Shown: piece after piece, positions 47,837-57,024 of the stretch | How positions within the stretch are numbered: position 1 is the first letter of the stretch | How the letters are laid out: the number at the start of each line of letters is the position of its first letter | Source: Comamonadaceae bacterium CG12_big_fil_rev_8_21_14_0_65_59_15 | GTDB lineage: Bacteria; Pseudomonadota; Gammaproteobacteria; Burkholderiales; Burkholderiaceae_C | DNA: 64,000 nucleotides | Assembly: GCA_002786915.1 (NCBI GenBank) | Contig: PCUV01000024.1 | Span: 1-64,000 of the forward strand | Direction of reading: 5' to 3' | The notes under the pieces: generated by a model | Told to the model about the DNA's origin: nothing | The model's input: the letters and a program-made list of their open reading frames with translations, nothing else | Database searches by the model: none | Translations under genes and position numbers: made by a program

Positions 47837-49465
47837 TCATGCGACGTCGAGCTGTTCCGGGTTGAGAAACTGTTTGCCATAACGCCGATAGATGCCGCTG
47901 TTGATGAAAATGTCGTACAGATCAGGATCAATATGGCCATTGCGCTTGAAGTCCTCCAGAATGCCCAGCGCTTGCGACATTTTCATGCCCAGTTTGTACG
48001 GCCTGTCGCAGGCGGTCAGTGCCTCAAAAATGTCGGCAATGCCCATGATGCGCGCCTGCACGGACATCTGCTCGCGCGTGAGTCCTTTGGGATAACCTTT
48101 GCCGTCCATCCGTTCGTGGTGTCCCCCGGCGAATTCGGGCACGTTTTTCAAGTGTCTGGGCCAGGGCAGTTTCTCCAGCATTTTGATGGTGGCCACGATG
48201 TGATGGTTGATGATTTCGCGTTCGGCCGAGGTGAGTGTGCCCCTGCGGATGCACAGGTTATCCATTTCGTCGGCATTCAAAAAATCGGCTTGTACCCCGT
48301 CAATGTTGCGCCACTGGTGCTGGGTGCCAATGCGCCGCACGCACGCCACGTCTGCGTCAGACATGGCTTCACCACCGACATTTGATTTGCGGAGGAAGTC
48401 ACGCTCCTCATTCAACCGCGCCTGGGTTTCTGCCGATCGCTTCATGATGGCCGATTCGGTATCTGGTTGAACCACGGGACGTAACGCCAACTGTTCACGC
48501 AAAGCCACAATTTCCGTGTCGCGCTTGAGCACCTCAAATCGTGTGTCAATCAGGGCAATCCGATCAAACAAGGTGTGCAATTTGGTTGCTTTGTCTACCA
48601 CGTGAACGGGCGTTGTGATCTTGCCGCAGTCGTGCAACAAGCCCGCAATCTTGAGCTCATAACGATCAGCATCCGTGAGTGAAAAATCAGCCAGCGGACC
48701 GGAGTCAGTGGCGCTGACGGCTTCTGCCAGCATCATCGTCAATTCGGGTACGCGCTGGCAGTGCCCACCGGTGTAGGGTGACTTTTCATCAATAGCCAAG
48801 TTGATCAAACCCACAAAGGATTCAAACAGATTCTCCAGTTGGGTCATCAAGAGCCGGTTACTCAGGGCGATAGCAGCTTGTGAGGCCAATGACTCCGCCA
48901 AGCTCTGGTCTGCGTCGGTAAAGGTCTGCACTTGGTGCGTCTTCGGATCGATCGCGTTGATCAGTTGCAACACACCAATGATGGCGCCTTCATGGTCGCA
49001 CATAGGCACCGTTAAAAACGACTGTGACCGATAGCCAGTGCGCGCATCAAAACCTCGTGTTCCTGCAAAGTCAAAACGGTCGGTTTCTTCGTAAGCATCC
49101 GGTATATTGACAGTGACGCCATGGATGGCAGCGTAAGCCGCCACCAGGGCATCATTGGGTTGGCCGTCTTGCTTAAGCAGCGCAATGTCGGGAAAACCAA
49201 CCGCACAGCCAGAGGTACCGCCCATCCAGATATTCAATGAATCGGTGCGAAGAATTTCAAAACGCAGTGATTTGCCGTCTTCGGTCATCCGGTACAGCGT
49301 GCCACCGTCAGCGTGCGTGATCGCCTTGGCCGCCAGCAGTATCTGCTCGAGCACACGGTTGATGTTGCGCTCTCTGGACAAAGCCGCGCCAACCGTATTG
49401 AGCTGCTCCAGCCTAGCCAAAAGGCTCTGAATTGTGTTTGATTTTGCGTCGGTTTGGGTGCGCAT
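47837..49465 (-). CDS. GAF and HD-GYP domain protein, putative c-di-GMP phosphodiesterase
   Basis: A 542-residue protein. An N-terminal GAF domain (about 15-195, with SRERNINRVLEQILLAAKAITHADGGTLY and FLTVPMCDHEGAIIGVLQLIN) is followed by an HD-GYP domain. The HD site is LLHDCGKI near 269-276 and the GYP site is HHERMDGKGYPKGL near 445-458. The distance between the two is about 180 residues, far above the roughly 60-70 usual, because of an inserted helical segment (including DRIALIDTRFEVLKRD and a charged RNEERDFLRKS-type region). Metal-binding residues are retained, so activity is likely. The signal sensed by the GAF domain is unknown. Confidence 0.88.
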   Translation of the reverse strand: MRTQTDAKSNTIQSLLARLEQLNTVGAALSRERNINRVLEQILLAAKAITHADGGTLYRMTEDGKSLRFEILRTDSLNIWMGGTSGCAVGFPDIALLKQDGQPNDALVAAYAAIHGVTVNIPDAYEETDRFDFAGTRGFDARTGYRSQSFLTVPMCDHEGAIIGVLQLINAIDPKTHQVQTFTDADQSLAESLASQAAIALSNRLLMTQLENLFESFVGLINLAIDEKSPYTGGHCQRVPELTMMLAEAVSATDSGPLADFSLTDADRYELKIAGLLHDCGKITTPVHVVDKATKLHTLFDRIALIDTRFEVLKRDTEIVALREQLALRPVVQPDTESAIMKRSAETQARLNEERDFLRKSNVGGEAMSDADVACVRRIGTQHQWRNIDGVQADFLNADEMDNLCIRRGTLTSAEREIINHHIVATIKMLEKLPWPRHLKNVPEFAGGHHERMDGKGYPKGLTREQMSVQARIMGIADIFEALTACDRPYKLGMKMSQALGILEDFKRNGHIDPDLYDIFINSGIYRRYGKQFLNPEQLDVA

Positions 49466-49567
49466 TGGACGGGCCTCCGTGGGTTGTCTTGGACAAGCTC
49501 TGACGACAGTTTAGAGCGAATCGTCAAACCATGCGCGACGTCAGCGCTCGCAGGCCGGATACGTGGC

Positions 49568-51139
49568 CTAAAGCTGCTTTCGCATCGACGCTGTAGGAAT
49601 ACGTAAGCCTTCGCGGTACTTGGCAACGGTACGCCTGGCGCATTCAATGCCCTGTTCTTTGAGCATGTCTGACAACTGGTTGTCGCTCAGGGGCTTGGTC
49701 GTGCTTTCGGCTTCGATGAATTGCTTGATCAGTGCGCGCACTGCGGTGCTGGAAGCGTTGCCACCGGCTTCAGTGGCCAAACCCGAGCCAAAAAAATACT
49801 TCAGCTCGAAGGTGCCCATCGGTGTGGCCATGTACTTGGAGGTGGTGACCCGGCTTATCGTGGATTCATGCAAACCCAGTTCATCGGCAATTTCGCGCAG
49901 CACCAGCGGGCGCATGGCCAGCTCACCATGGATAAAAAAGCTTTTCTGCCGTTCGACGATGGCGTTGCTAACGCGCAGGATGGTGTCAAAACGCTGCTGG
50001 ATGTTGCGAATGAACCAGCGCGCTTCTTGCAGCCGCTGCTGTAGTGCCACGACGTTGGCTGCGTCACTGCCGCTGGCCTTGTGGCCGCGCAGTGCGCTGG
50101 CATAGACGTCATGCACGCGCAGACGTGGCATCACCTCGGGGTTCAGTCGCACCTGAAACGCAGGGGTAACAGCATCGCCCGTGCGAACCACCAGTACATC
50201 AGGGATGATCAGGTTGCGCTCAACATCCACAAAACGGCGCCCCGGCTTGGGCTCCAGGTGGGCAATCATCGCCAACGCGCTGCGAACTGCAGCTTCTGTG
50301 GCGCCAACCAGCGGCATCAGGCGTTTGATGTCACGCCGCGCCAACACCTCCATGGGCTGCTCACATACACGCAGCGCCAGATCGATATGGGCTGGCTCAA
50401 ACGCCAGATTGCCGTGCAACGCAAGCAACTGCAGACGCAGGCATTCGGCCAGATTGCGTGCACCCACGCCCACTGGCTCCAGGCTTTGCAACAAGCCCAA
50501 CGCCACCTTGAAATGGTGTGTCAGTTGCTCAAACTCTTGCTCATTTTCACCTGCCAGAGCGCGTACCAGCTCGGTCAAGTTGTCTTCAAGATAACCATCG
50601 TCGTTAAGCGATTCGATCAAAAAACGCAAGGCAGCGCTGTCTTCTGCGCCCAGCCGCAGCGATAACGCTTGGCGGTGCAAATAACTTTGCAAAGACTCCT
50701 GGTTACGCGCCAGCTCGGTGGCGTCCAGGTCGTCATCCGTACTGAGATTGTTGCCGCGCGCGGGTGCGTCACCGCCCCATTCGCTGTCATCGGGGGCCAG
50801 GCTGACGCTGCCATCACCGTCCCAAGACACGGCGTCGTCTGACGACAAGCCCGCTTCGCTGTCCGCTGCGCTAACGACCCCAGCGTAGTCGATGCCAGGC
50901 AGGGCTGCCATCTCAAAGTCGCGGTCACCCGCACTGACCGGGGTATCTGCGTGTGCCAAGCCAAACGCCTCGCGCTCGGCTTCTTCCACGCTGCGTTCCA
51001 GAAACGGGTTGTCGTCGAGCATCTGGCTCACTTCCTGGCTCAGTTCCATGGTGGAGAGCTGCAACAATCGGATGGACTGTTGCAACTGCGGCGTAAGCGC
51101 CAGATGCTGCGAAATGCGTAGGGAAAGACCTGGCTTCAT
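49568..51139 (-). CDS. rpoN: RNA polymerase sigma-54 factor
   Basis: A 523-residue alternative sigma factor that needs bacterial enhancer-binding proteins. Region I is the Gln/Leu-rich start (LRISQHLALTPQLQQSIRLLQLSTMEL), and the acidic region II is long. The core-binding region III contains LEPVGVGARNLAECLRLQL. The DNA-binding helix-turn-helix is near LGLHESTISRVTTSKYMATPMG, and the RpoN box is ARRTVAKYREGLRIP, 20 residues or so from the end. It follows lptB by 20 bases, the usual lptA-lptB-rpoN order. Confidence 0.97.
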   Translation of the reverse strand: MKPGLSLRISQHLALTPQLQQSIRLLQLSTMELSQEVSQMLDDNPFLERSVEEAEREAFGLAHADTPVSAGDRDFEMAALPGIDYAGVVSAADSEAGLSSDDAVSWDGDGSVSLAPDDSEWGGDAPARGNNLSTDDDLDATELARNQESLQSYLHRQALSLRLGAEDSAALRFLIESLNDDGYLEDNLTELVRALAGENEQEFEQLTHHFKVALGLLQSLEPVGVGARNLAECLRLQLLALHGNLAFEPAHIDLALRVCEQPMEVLARRDIKRLMPLVGATEAAVRSALAMIAHLEPKPGRRFVDVERNLIIPDVLVVRTGDAVTPAFQVRLNPEVMPRLRVHDVYASALRGHKASGSDAANVVALQQRLQEARWFIRNIQQRFDTILRVSNAIVERQKSFFIHGELAMRPLVLREIADELGLHESTISRVTTSKYMATPMGTFELKYFFGSGLATEAGGNASSTAVRALIKQFIEAESTTKPLSDNQLSDMLKEQGIECARRTVAKYREGLRIPTASMRKQL

Positions 51140-51159
51140 GGTGCTTTGGAATCGGTCTC

Positions 51160-51975
51160 TTACATGCGGAAATGTTCGCCCAGATAGACCCGCCGCACGT
51201 CGGCGTCGTTGACGATGTCTGCCGGCGTGCCCTGGGCCAGCACGCGCCCCTCGCTGATGATGTAGGCGTGGTCACATATGCCCAAGGTCTCGCGCACGTT
51301 GTGGTCGGTGATCAACACGCCAATGCCCCGACCTTTCAGGAAGCTGATAATGCGCTGGATTTCGATCACCGCAATCGGGTCGATACCGGCAAATGGCTCG
51401 TCGAGCAAGATAAAGCGCGGTTGCGTCGCCAGCGCGCGGGCAATTTCCACCCGGCGACGCTCGCCACCCGAGAGCGACAGTGCACTTGACTCGCGCAGGT
51501 GCTCTACCCGCAAGTCCTGTAGCAAGGCGGTCAGGCGCTTGTCGATGTCAGACTCACTGAGCGCGCGGCCACGCTCGTCCACCTGTAGCTCTAGCACAGC
51601 ACGCACGTTGTCCTGCACGCTGAGCTTGCGAAAAATCGACGCCTCTTGTGGCAAGTAGCTCAACCCCAGGCGTGAGCGGCGGTGTATCGGCAGGTGCTCG
51701 ATCGACTGGCCGTCGATACTGATGTCCCCCGAGCTGGCACGCACAAGACCCACAATCATGTAGAACGATGTGGTCTTGCCCGCGCCATTGGGCCCGAGTA
51801 AACCAACGATCTCGCCCTTGCGCACCGCCAGCGACACGTCTTTGACCACCTCGCGGCTACCGTAAACCTTTTGCAGGTGATGCGCCTGCAGGCAACTATC
51901 TGCACAGCCGCGCTCGCGCGGTGGCAGAGCCCCTTGGCTGGATGGCAGCGGCGCCAAAGCGTCGGTCATCGTCAC
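51160..51975 (-). CDS. lptB: LPS export ABC transporter ATPase LptB
   Basis: A 271-residue cytoplasmic ATPase that drives lipopolysaccharide extraction with LptFG. Walker [10 protein letters not shown] (61-69), the [16 protein letters not shown] signature and Walker [14 protein letters not shown] are present, and the H-loop histidine is in [12 protein letters not shown]. It carries about 28 extra N-terminal residues. It begins by overlapping the lptA stop by four bases (ATGA). Partners in the window are LptA and LptD; LptC, LptF and LptG are not seen. Confidence 0.96.
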   Translation of the reverse strand: MTMTDALAPLPSSQGALPPRERGCADSCLQAHHLQKVYGSREVVKDVSLAVRKGEIVGLLGPNGAGKTTSFYMIVGLVRASSGDISIDGQSIEHLPIHRRSRLGLSYLPQEASIFRKLSVQDNVRAVLELQVDERGRALSESDIDKRLTALLQDLRVEHLRESSALSLSGGERRRVEIARALATQPRFILLDEPFAGIDPIAVIEIQRIISFLKGRGIGVLITDHNVRETLGICDHAYIISEGRVLAQGTPADIVNDADVRRVYLGEHFRM

Positions 51976-52610
51976 GGTTTGGTTCCACGCAACTGGGGCG
52001 ATTCACGCAGCGGCAAGCCTGGTGCAGAAGCGGCTTTTCCGGGTGACGCCGCGCCCTCCTGCTTGGGCGTGAGCGTGGCGCGCACCCGACCCGGTGCCAA
52101 ACCCGCAGCAGAGCTGGCCACGTTGTCGGCCACCGGTGCGCCGTCAAGCGTAAACACCTCTGTGCTGTTGTTATAGACGATGACAGATGCACTAAACTCG
52201 TCGTTGAGCTTGCTGCCCAGGTAGCGACGAAGCTGCGCATTGCCAATGAACTTGACGGAATCTGCGCGACCGTCATAGTCGATGGTCTGGCCCTCGCCTT
52301 CGACGAATTCATCCACGCCTTCACGCTTTTGCCGGAAGAACGCCAATTTGTCAGGCGCTGCCGTCACCAGACCAAACTGGTTGCCCTGCGGATCCTGTCG
52401 CACCTCTACCTTGGCACCCCGGATCATGATAGTGCCTTTGGTCAGTACCACACGGCCACTGAAAACGCTGACCTTTTGGGCATCGTCGTAGCGCAAGGCG
52501 TCGGCCTCGACATTCATGGGTTTGTCGCGATCCGCCCGCTCGGCTTGCACCGGCGTCGCCCACAGAAAAGCCAACACCAACAAGCATCCGCAGAAAACAC
52601 GGTTTTTCAT
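51972..52610 (-). CDS. lptA: LPS transport periplasmic protein LptA
   Basis: A 212-residue periplasmic bridge protein with an N-terminal signal peptide (about 1-23, [14 protein letters not shown]). An OstA-type beta-jellyroll follows (about 30-150: [37 protein letters not shown] and [31 protein letters not shown]). The Pro/Ala-rich tail (after about 165) is not conserved. I chose the ATG at 52610 for its signal sequence; the longer frame is not credible. An lptC gene usually lies upstream, but here dsbA is the preceding gene. Confidence 0.94.
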   Translation of the reverse strand: MKNRVFCGCLLVLAFLWATPVQAERADRDKPMNVEADALRYDDAQKVSVFSGRVVLTKGTIMIRGAKVEVRQDPQGNQFGLVTAAPDKLAFFRQKREGVDEFVEGEGQTIDYDGRADSVKFIGNAQLRRYLGSKLNDEFSASVIVYNNSTEVFTLDGAPVADNVASSAAGLAPGRVRATLTPKQEGAASPGKAASAPGLPLRESPQLRGTKP

Positions 52611-52666
52611 AGAGGCATGAATCTTGCATAAAACATGCCCGCGATTGTAGTGGCGCTGGGCTGTTT

Positions 52667-53320
52667 TCAACGTCCGGCGCGTACCTGTTCGATCAGAAAC
52701 TCAGCCACCCGAAGCAGCCGCTCCATGCTGCCGGCGAGGGCTCCGTCGGTGTAGTATCGACCGGCAATCCCCAGCGCCGGCACCCCATCGACCCGATAGG
52801 CTTGCGTCATCTGGATCGCACGGCTGGCTTGGGTGGCAACGCCAACCGACGTGAAGTGGCTGGCAAACGCCGTCCTATCGACGCCCTGTTGGACCAACCA
52901 ATTGGTGATGGCATCACCCCGCTTGAGGTCGATTTTGCCGACATGAATGGCGGCAAATACGCGAGCGTGCAGTTGCTCAAGCGAACCCATCGCCTGTAAC
53001 GCGTAGAACAAGCGCTGCTGGGGCACCATGCTGTCATTGAATGCCACCGGTATTCGCTTAAAAACAACATCACTGGGCAACTGTTTGACCCAGGGCGACA
53101 GCACCGGCTCAAACGCGTTGCAATGCGGGCAGTTGTACCAAAAAAACTCGATCAGCTCGATTTTGCCTGCGGGCGCGTCCACCGGTGCCAGCGGACTGAC
53201 CGGCAAAAAGTCTGGTCCGGCGCGAAACGCCCCCGCCTGCGCCCAAGCTACAACGGGTTTGAAGACGCTTGCAGCCACACCCGCTGTGGCAGCCAGCGAC
53301 AGTACGTGACGACGATGCAT
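52667..53320 (-). CDS. dsbA: Thiol:disulfide interchange protein DsbA
   Basis: A 217-residue periplasmic oxidase that introduces disulfides into exported proteins. A signal peptide (about 1-27) is followed by a thioredoxin fold. The active site is C64-P-H-C67 in FFWYNCPHCNAFEP. The cis-Pro loop is in YRVDGVPALGIAGRYYTDG. The start at 53320 (MHRRHVLSLA) leaves a good signal peptide; an upstream frame from 53362 is unlikely. It is between the SPOR-domain gene and lptA, the same strand. It could act on LptD and on the cysteines of the secreted RNase. Confidence 0.95.
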   Translation of the reverse strand: MHRRHVLSLAATAGVAASVFKPVVAWAQAGAFRAGPDFLPVSPLAPVDAPAGKIELIEFFWYNCPHCNAFEPVLSPWVKQLPSDVVFKRIPVAFNDSMVPQQRLFYALQAMGSLEQLHARVFAAIHVGKIDLKRGDAITNWLVQQGVDRTAFASHFTSVGVATQASRAIQMTQAYRVDGVPALGIAGRYYTDGALAGSMERLLRVAEFLIEQVRAGR

Positions 53321-53389
53321 AAGATGAACTCCCAATAAATGAAGTAGCCGTTCAGAGTGCACAATGGCCGGATTGTTCCGTGCGAATCC

Positions 53390-53986
53390 TCAACGTTGCA
53401 CGCGCACCAGCGCGGCATCAATGCCGGTGGCAGCGATCTTGGCCTTGGCAGCGTCAGCTTCGGCGCGTGTCTGCAAGGGCCCGAGGCGCACTCGATAGAC
53501 CACGCGCCCGGCCTGCTCGCGCTCGCTCACCTTGGTTTCAATGCCTGCCAGCGACAGCTTGGCGCGCTGACTTTCAGCGTCCTCGTTAGTACGGTATGCA
53601 CCGACCTGGACAAAATAGACAAACGGATCAGCACTGGCATCCTTGGTCTTGAGCAAATCGCCCAACGGGTCGGCATTGACTGCAGGCTTGACCTCGACGT
53701 TGGCAACTGGCTTGGCATCGGATGCAGGATTTGCGGCAGTTGATACTACTTGCTCTGCAGCAGAAGCGGCACGCGCCGGGTTCTTGCCGTACAGCGGTGC
53801 GTTGGGGTCCCAGTCCTTGTTCTTCTTTGACTCGGCGGCATCCTGGTCAGACGGACGGTTGGCCCCCCGGTCCAGAAACGGTACCGGCACCTTGGTGACG
53901 TACACCGCCACGATCAGCGCAATGGCCAGCCCGGCCACCAGCCCGAGCACAAAACCCAGAAATGTTCCACCACGTTGTTGATGCAT
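53390..53986 (-). CDS. SPOR-domain protein (FtsN-like)
   Basis: A 198-residue inner-membrane protein. The N-terminus RGGTFLGFVLGLVAGLAIALIVAVYV is a single transmembrane helix (about 8-30) with a short cytoplasmic part. A charged/Ala-rich linker follows (about 40-120). The C-terminal SPOR domain (about 122-198: DPFVYFVQVGAYRTNEDAESQRAKLSLAGIE and YRVRLGPLQTRAEADAAKAKI) would bind septal peptidoglycan. Genes like this lie between argS and dsbA in many Burkholderiales. A division role is inferred from the fold. Confidence 0.9.
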   Translation of the reverse strand: MHQQRGGTFLGFVLGLVAGLAIALIVAVYVTKVPVPFLDRGANRPSDQDAAESKKNKDWDPNAPLYGKNPARAASAAEQVVSTAANPASDAKPVANVEVKPAVNADPLGDLLKTKDASADPFVYFVQVGAYRTNEDAESQRAKLSLAGIETKVSEREQAGRVVYRVRLGPLQTRAEADAAKAKIAATGIDAALVRVQR

Positions 53987-54024
53987 AAATTGCCTTCCAG
54001 CCCTTACGAATATTGCACAAGTCG

Positions 54025-55722
54025 CTACATTTTTTGGGGTGCACTGACGCCCAGCACCGCCAACCCGTTGCGCAGCACTTGTGCGGTGGCGGCCACCAAC
54101 GCCAGGCGTGCCCGCTTGTCAGCGTCGTCGTCCACCAGAATGCGCTCGGCGTCGTAATAGCTGTGGTAGCTGGCGGCCAACTCGCGCAGATAAAAAGTCA
54201 CGTCGTGCGGCGCAAAACCGGCGGCGGCGTTGCTCAGCATGTCGGGGTATTTGGCCAGTTGCAGCATCAGGGCCTGCGCCGCCGGTGTGTCCAGCGGGGC
54301 CAGATCGGCTTGCGCCAACGCCGCTGCGTCACCGCCCCAAGCCGCCAGCACCGAGCAGATACGCGCATGGGCATATTGCACGTAATACACCGGGTTGTCG
54401 TTGTTCTTTTGTACGGCCAGGTCGACATCGAAGGTGTATTCGGTATCAGGCTTGCGACTGAGCAAAAAGAAACGCACCGCATCTTTGCTGGTCCATTCGA
54501 TCAGGTCGCGCAGCGTCACGTAGCTGCCCGCGCGCTTGCTGATCTTGACTTCTTGCCCGCCGCGCACCACGCGCACCATGGTATGCAGCACGTAGTCGGG
54601 GTAGCCCTGCGGAATGCCCACGTCGGCCGCTTGCAGCCCCGCGCGCACGCGGGCAATGGTGCCGTGGTGGTCCGTGCCCTGGATGTTGATGACCTTGGCA
54701 AAGCCGCGCTCCCACTTGGTAATGTGGTAGGCCACGTCGGGCACAAAGTAGGTGTACGTACCGTCCTGCTTGCGCATGACGCGGTCTTTGTCGTCACCGT
54801 AGTCGGTGGTTTTGAGCCACAGTGCGCCGTCCTGCTGGTAGGTTTTGCCCGCCTGAATCAAGCGCAAAACCACCGCCTCCACCTTGCCAGACGTGTATAA
54901 GCTGCTCTCTAAATAATAGTTGTCAAACTTGACGGCAAAGGCCTGCAAGTCCAGGTCCTGCTCGTGGCGCAGGTAGGCCACAGCAAACTGGCGGATGCTG
55001 TCGATGTCTTGCGCGTCGCCACTGGCGGTAAAGCTGCGGTCATCCGAGGTGACGGTTTTTTGGGCCAGAAAGTCAGCTGCAATGTCGGCGATGTAATCAC
55101 CGTTGTAAAAGTTTCTGCTCACCGGGTTGTCGGGGTCGGTCGGCCAGCAAGCGTCGCCCGGTTTGAAGCCCTGCGCACGTAACTGCGTGCTGGTAGCCAG
55201 CGTACCGATCTGCACGCCCGCGTCGTTGTAATAAAACTCACGATAGACGTCCCAGCCCTGACTGGCAAACAGGTTGCAGATGGCGTCGCCTAGCGCCGCC
55301 TGGCGCCCATGCCCCACGTGCAGCGGGCCGGTGGGGTTAGCCGAGACAAATTCCACCAGCATGCGCTGGCCGTTGGCCGGGCGCTGGCCATAAGCCGAGC
55401 CTTGCGCCAACACACTTTTGACCACCTGTTGCTTGGCCGCTGGCTTGAGCCGAATGTTGATGAAACCCGGCCCCGCCACTTCCAGCGCATCCACCCAGGT
55501 CTGGAACGCTAGCGTGGCTTGCAACGCCACACACAGGGCGTCGGCCAATTGGCGCGGGTTTTGTTTCAGCGGCTTGGCCAGTTGCATGGCCGCCGTGGTG
55601 GCCAGATCGCCATGTGCGGCGACCTTGGGCGACTCGAAGGCGGCCTTGGCGCCAGCGCCTGGCTGCAAATCATCCAGCGTCTGGCGCAGGGTTTGGAGTA
55701 ATTCAGTAGTAACGGTCAACAT
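54025..55722 (-). CDS. argS: Arginyl-tRNA synthetase
   Basis: A 565-residue class I aminoacyl-tRNA synthetase. The N-terminal Add-1 domain is present (about 1-110). The HIGH-like motif is in [19 protein letters not shown] (about 129-147). The KMSKS-loop equivalent is [12 protein letters not shown], and the C-terminal anticodon-binding helical domain ends [17 protein letters not shown]. The sequence is complete and unremarkable. It is the first gene of the minus-strand argS-SPOR-dsbA-lptA-lptB-rpoN run. Confidence 0.97.
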   Translation of the reverse strand: MLTVTTELLQTLRQTLDDLQPGAGAKAAFESPKVAAHGDLATTAAMQLAKPLKQNPRQLADALCVALQATLAFQTWVDALEVAGPGFINIRLKPAAKQQVVKSVLAQGSAYGQRPANGQRMLVEFVSANPTGPLHVGHGRQAALGDAICNLFASQGWDVYREFYYNDAGVQIGTLATSTQLRAQGFKPGDACWPTDPDNPVSRNFYNGDYIADIAADFLAQKTVTSDDRSFTASGDAQDIDSIRQFAVAYLRHEQDLDLQAFAVKFDNYYLESSLYTSGKVEAVVLRLIQAGKTYQQDGALWLKTTDYGDDKDRVMRKQDGTYTYFVPDVAYHITKWERGFAKVINIQGTDHHGTIARVRAGLQAADVGIPQGYPDYVLHTMVRVVRGGQEVKISKRAGSYVTLRDLIEWTSKDAVRFFLLSRKPDTEYTFDVDLAVQKNNDNPVYYVQYAHARICSVLAAWGGDAAALAQADLAPLDTPAAQALMLQLAKYPDMLSNAAAGFAPHDVTFYLRELAASYHSYYDAERILVDDDADKRARLALVAATAQVLRNGLAVLGVSAPQKM

Positions 55723-55872
55723 GGGCTAATTTTAGGCGGTGCTTTGTTCTGACCCAGCAGCGACGTATTCCGGATCCAAACCCCGCACTCAACCCGCGTT
55801 GTCAACCCGCAGATGCTTGACCAGTTGGCCCCCTACAGCCATACTCCCGCCTCAATACAAGAGGACGATACC

Positions 55873-56844
55873 ATGCCAGACACTTGCACGCCCGAAGAAT
55901 CTTTGGACACGCAACCCATGTTGCCAAGGGTGCATTACCTGACCAAGCCTCTGTCCCACATCGGCGCCTGGACGCATTACTTCAGGAACGCAGAAATTCC
56001 GGTGCTGGCGATAACAGCCCGAGCCATTGAAGAACTGCGCGCCATGGAAGACGATGTCGATGCCAACATGCTCACGCCTATCATCCAAGCCGACCCGCTG
56101 ATGACGCTCAAGCTGTTGGCGCGGGTGGCCAGCCTGCGCCGCCCTGGCTCCAACACGGAAACCGAATCGGTCACAACATCATTGGTGTTGATGGGCATTT
56201 CACCTTTTTTCAGGCATTTTGACAAGTTCATCACCGTCGAAGACTGGTTAGCCGACCAGCCCGAGGCCATGCAAGGGTTGCAAGTGTTGCTGAACCGGGC
56301 CGAACGCGCTGGACAGTTTGCCCTAGGGTTTGCCGTGCACCGGGGTGATACCGACGCCACCATCATCCATCAGGCCGCGTTTTTGAACGATTTTGCTGAC
56401 ATGATGGTATGGTTGCATGCGCCAACACTGGCCATCCAGATTCGCGACGCGCAGTCGGCAGACTCTACCTTACGCTCAAGCGTGATCCAGAAAGAAGTGT
56501 TGGGCATCGAGATGAACGATTTGCGCCAGGCGCTAATGAAACTCTGGCACCTGCCCGAACTGTTGGTAAACATCAGCGACGACCGCCACGCCGCGCACCC
56601 AAGCGTTCAATGTGTGGTGCTTGCGGCTCGACTGGCCCGGCATACTGCGGCGGACTGGGAAAACGCCGCAGTGCCCGACGATATCGAAGACATTTCGCGT
56701 CTGCTCAACGCCTCGCCCAGGGCTACTTTAGCGTTTTTGCACAAGATCGATCATCCAGTTGTGGAGGCGGCTGCGCTGACCTGCTCGCTACAGCCACCAG
56801 AGTTATCCGATCCATCAGCTCCAACAGCTTCAACAGCAGACTGA
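55873..56844 (+). CDS. HDOD-domain protein
   Basis: A 323-residue protein with an HDOD domain, a catalytically dead HD-like signalling module. Features include IPVLAITARAIEELRAMEDDVDANMLTPIIQADPLMTLKLLARVASL (about 45-90), TTSLVLMGISPFFRHF, and a helical second half with DFADMMVWLHAPTLAIQIRD and LMKLWHLPELLVNI. No EAL, GGDEF or kinase domain is attached. I chose the ATG at 55873 for its AGAGGA ribosome-binding site. It is upstream of rpoH on the same strand, with a CIRCE element between, so it is probably a separate transcript. Confidence 0.83.
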   Translation: MPDTCTPEESLDTQPMLPRVHYLTKPLSHIGAWTHYFRNAEIPVLAITARAIEELRAMEDDVDANMLTPIIQADPLMTLKLLARVASLRRPGSNTETESVTTSLVLMGISPFFRHFDKFITVEDWLADQPEAMQGLQVLLNRAERAGQFALGFAVHRGDTDATIIHQAAFLNDFADMMVWLHAPTLAIQIRDAQSADSTLRSSVIQKEVLGIEMNDLRQALMKLWHLPELLVNISDDRHAAHPSVQCVVLAARLARHTAADWENAAVPDDIEDISRLLNASPRATLAFLHKIDHPVVEAAALTCSLQPPELSDPSAPTASTAD

Positions 56845-56965
56845 CGGGCACGCGCCATCAAGCCACCAAGGTTGACCCGGGTCTTGCGCCATCCCACGTT
56901 GGAGGGCAGGTGGGGCGGGTCGTCCCGAGGCAGCGACAGGCTATCAACTTGGTTGAACTTTTTTA

Positions 56966-56992
56966 TTAGCACTCACTCGTAGAGAGTGCTAA
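56966..56992. promoter_or_regulatory. CIRCE element (HrcA operator) upstream of rpoH
   Basis: TTAGCACTC (56966-56974), nine-base spacer, GAGTGCTAA (56984-56992): a perfect consensus CIRCE. A plausible promoter overlaps it, TAGCAC at 56967-56972 with TAATAT at 56990-56995 (17-base spacer). HrcA bound here would repress rpoH until heat shock. HrcA control of rpoH has been proposed for betaproteobacteria; hrcA itself is not in this window. Confidence 0.95.
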
Positions 56993-57024
56993 TATTGGGT
57001 TAGTTAGCCATCAGGAGTAAGGAC

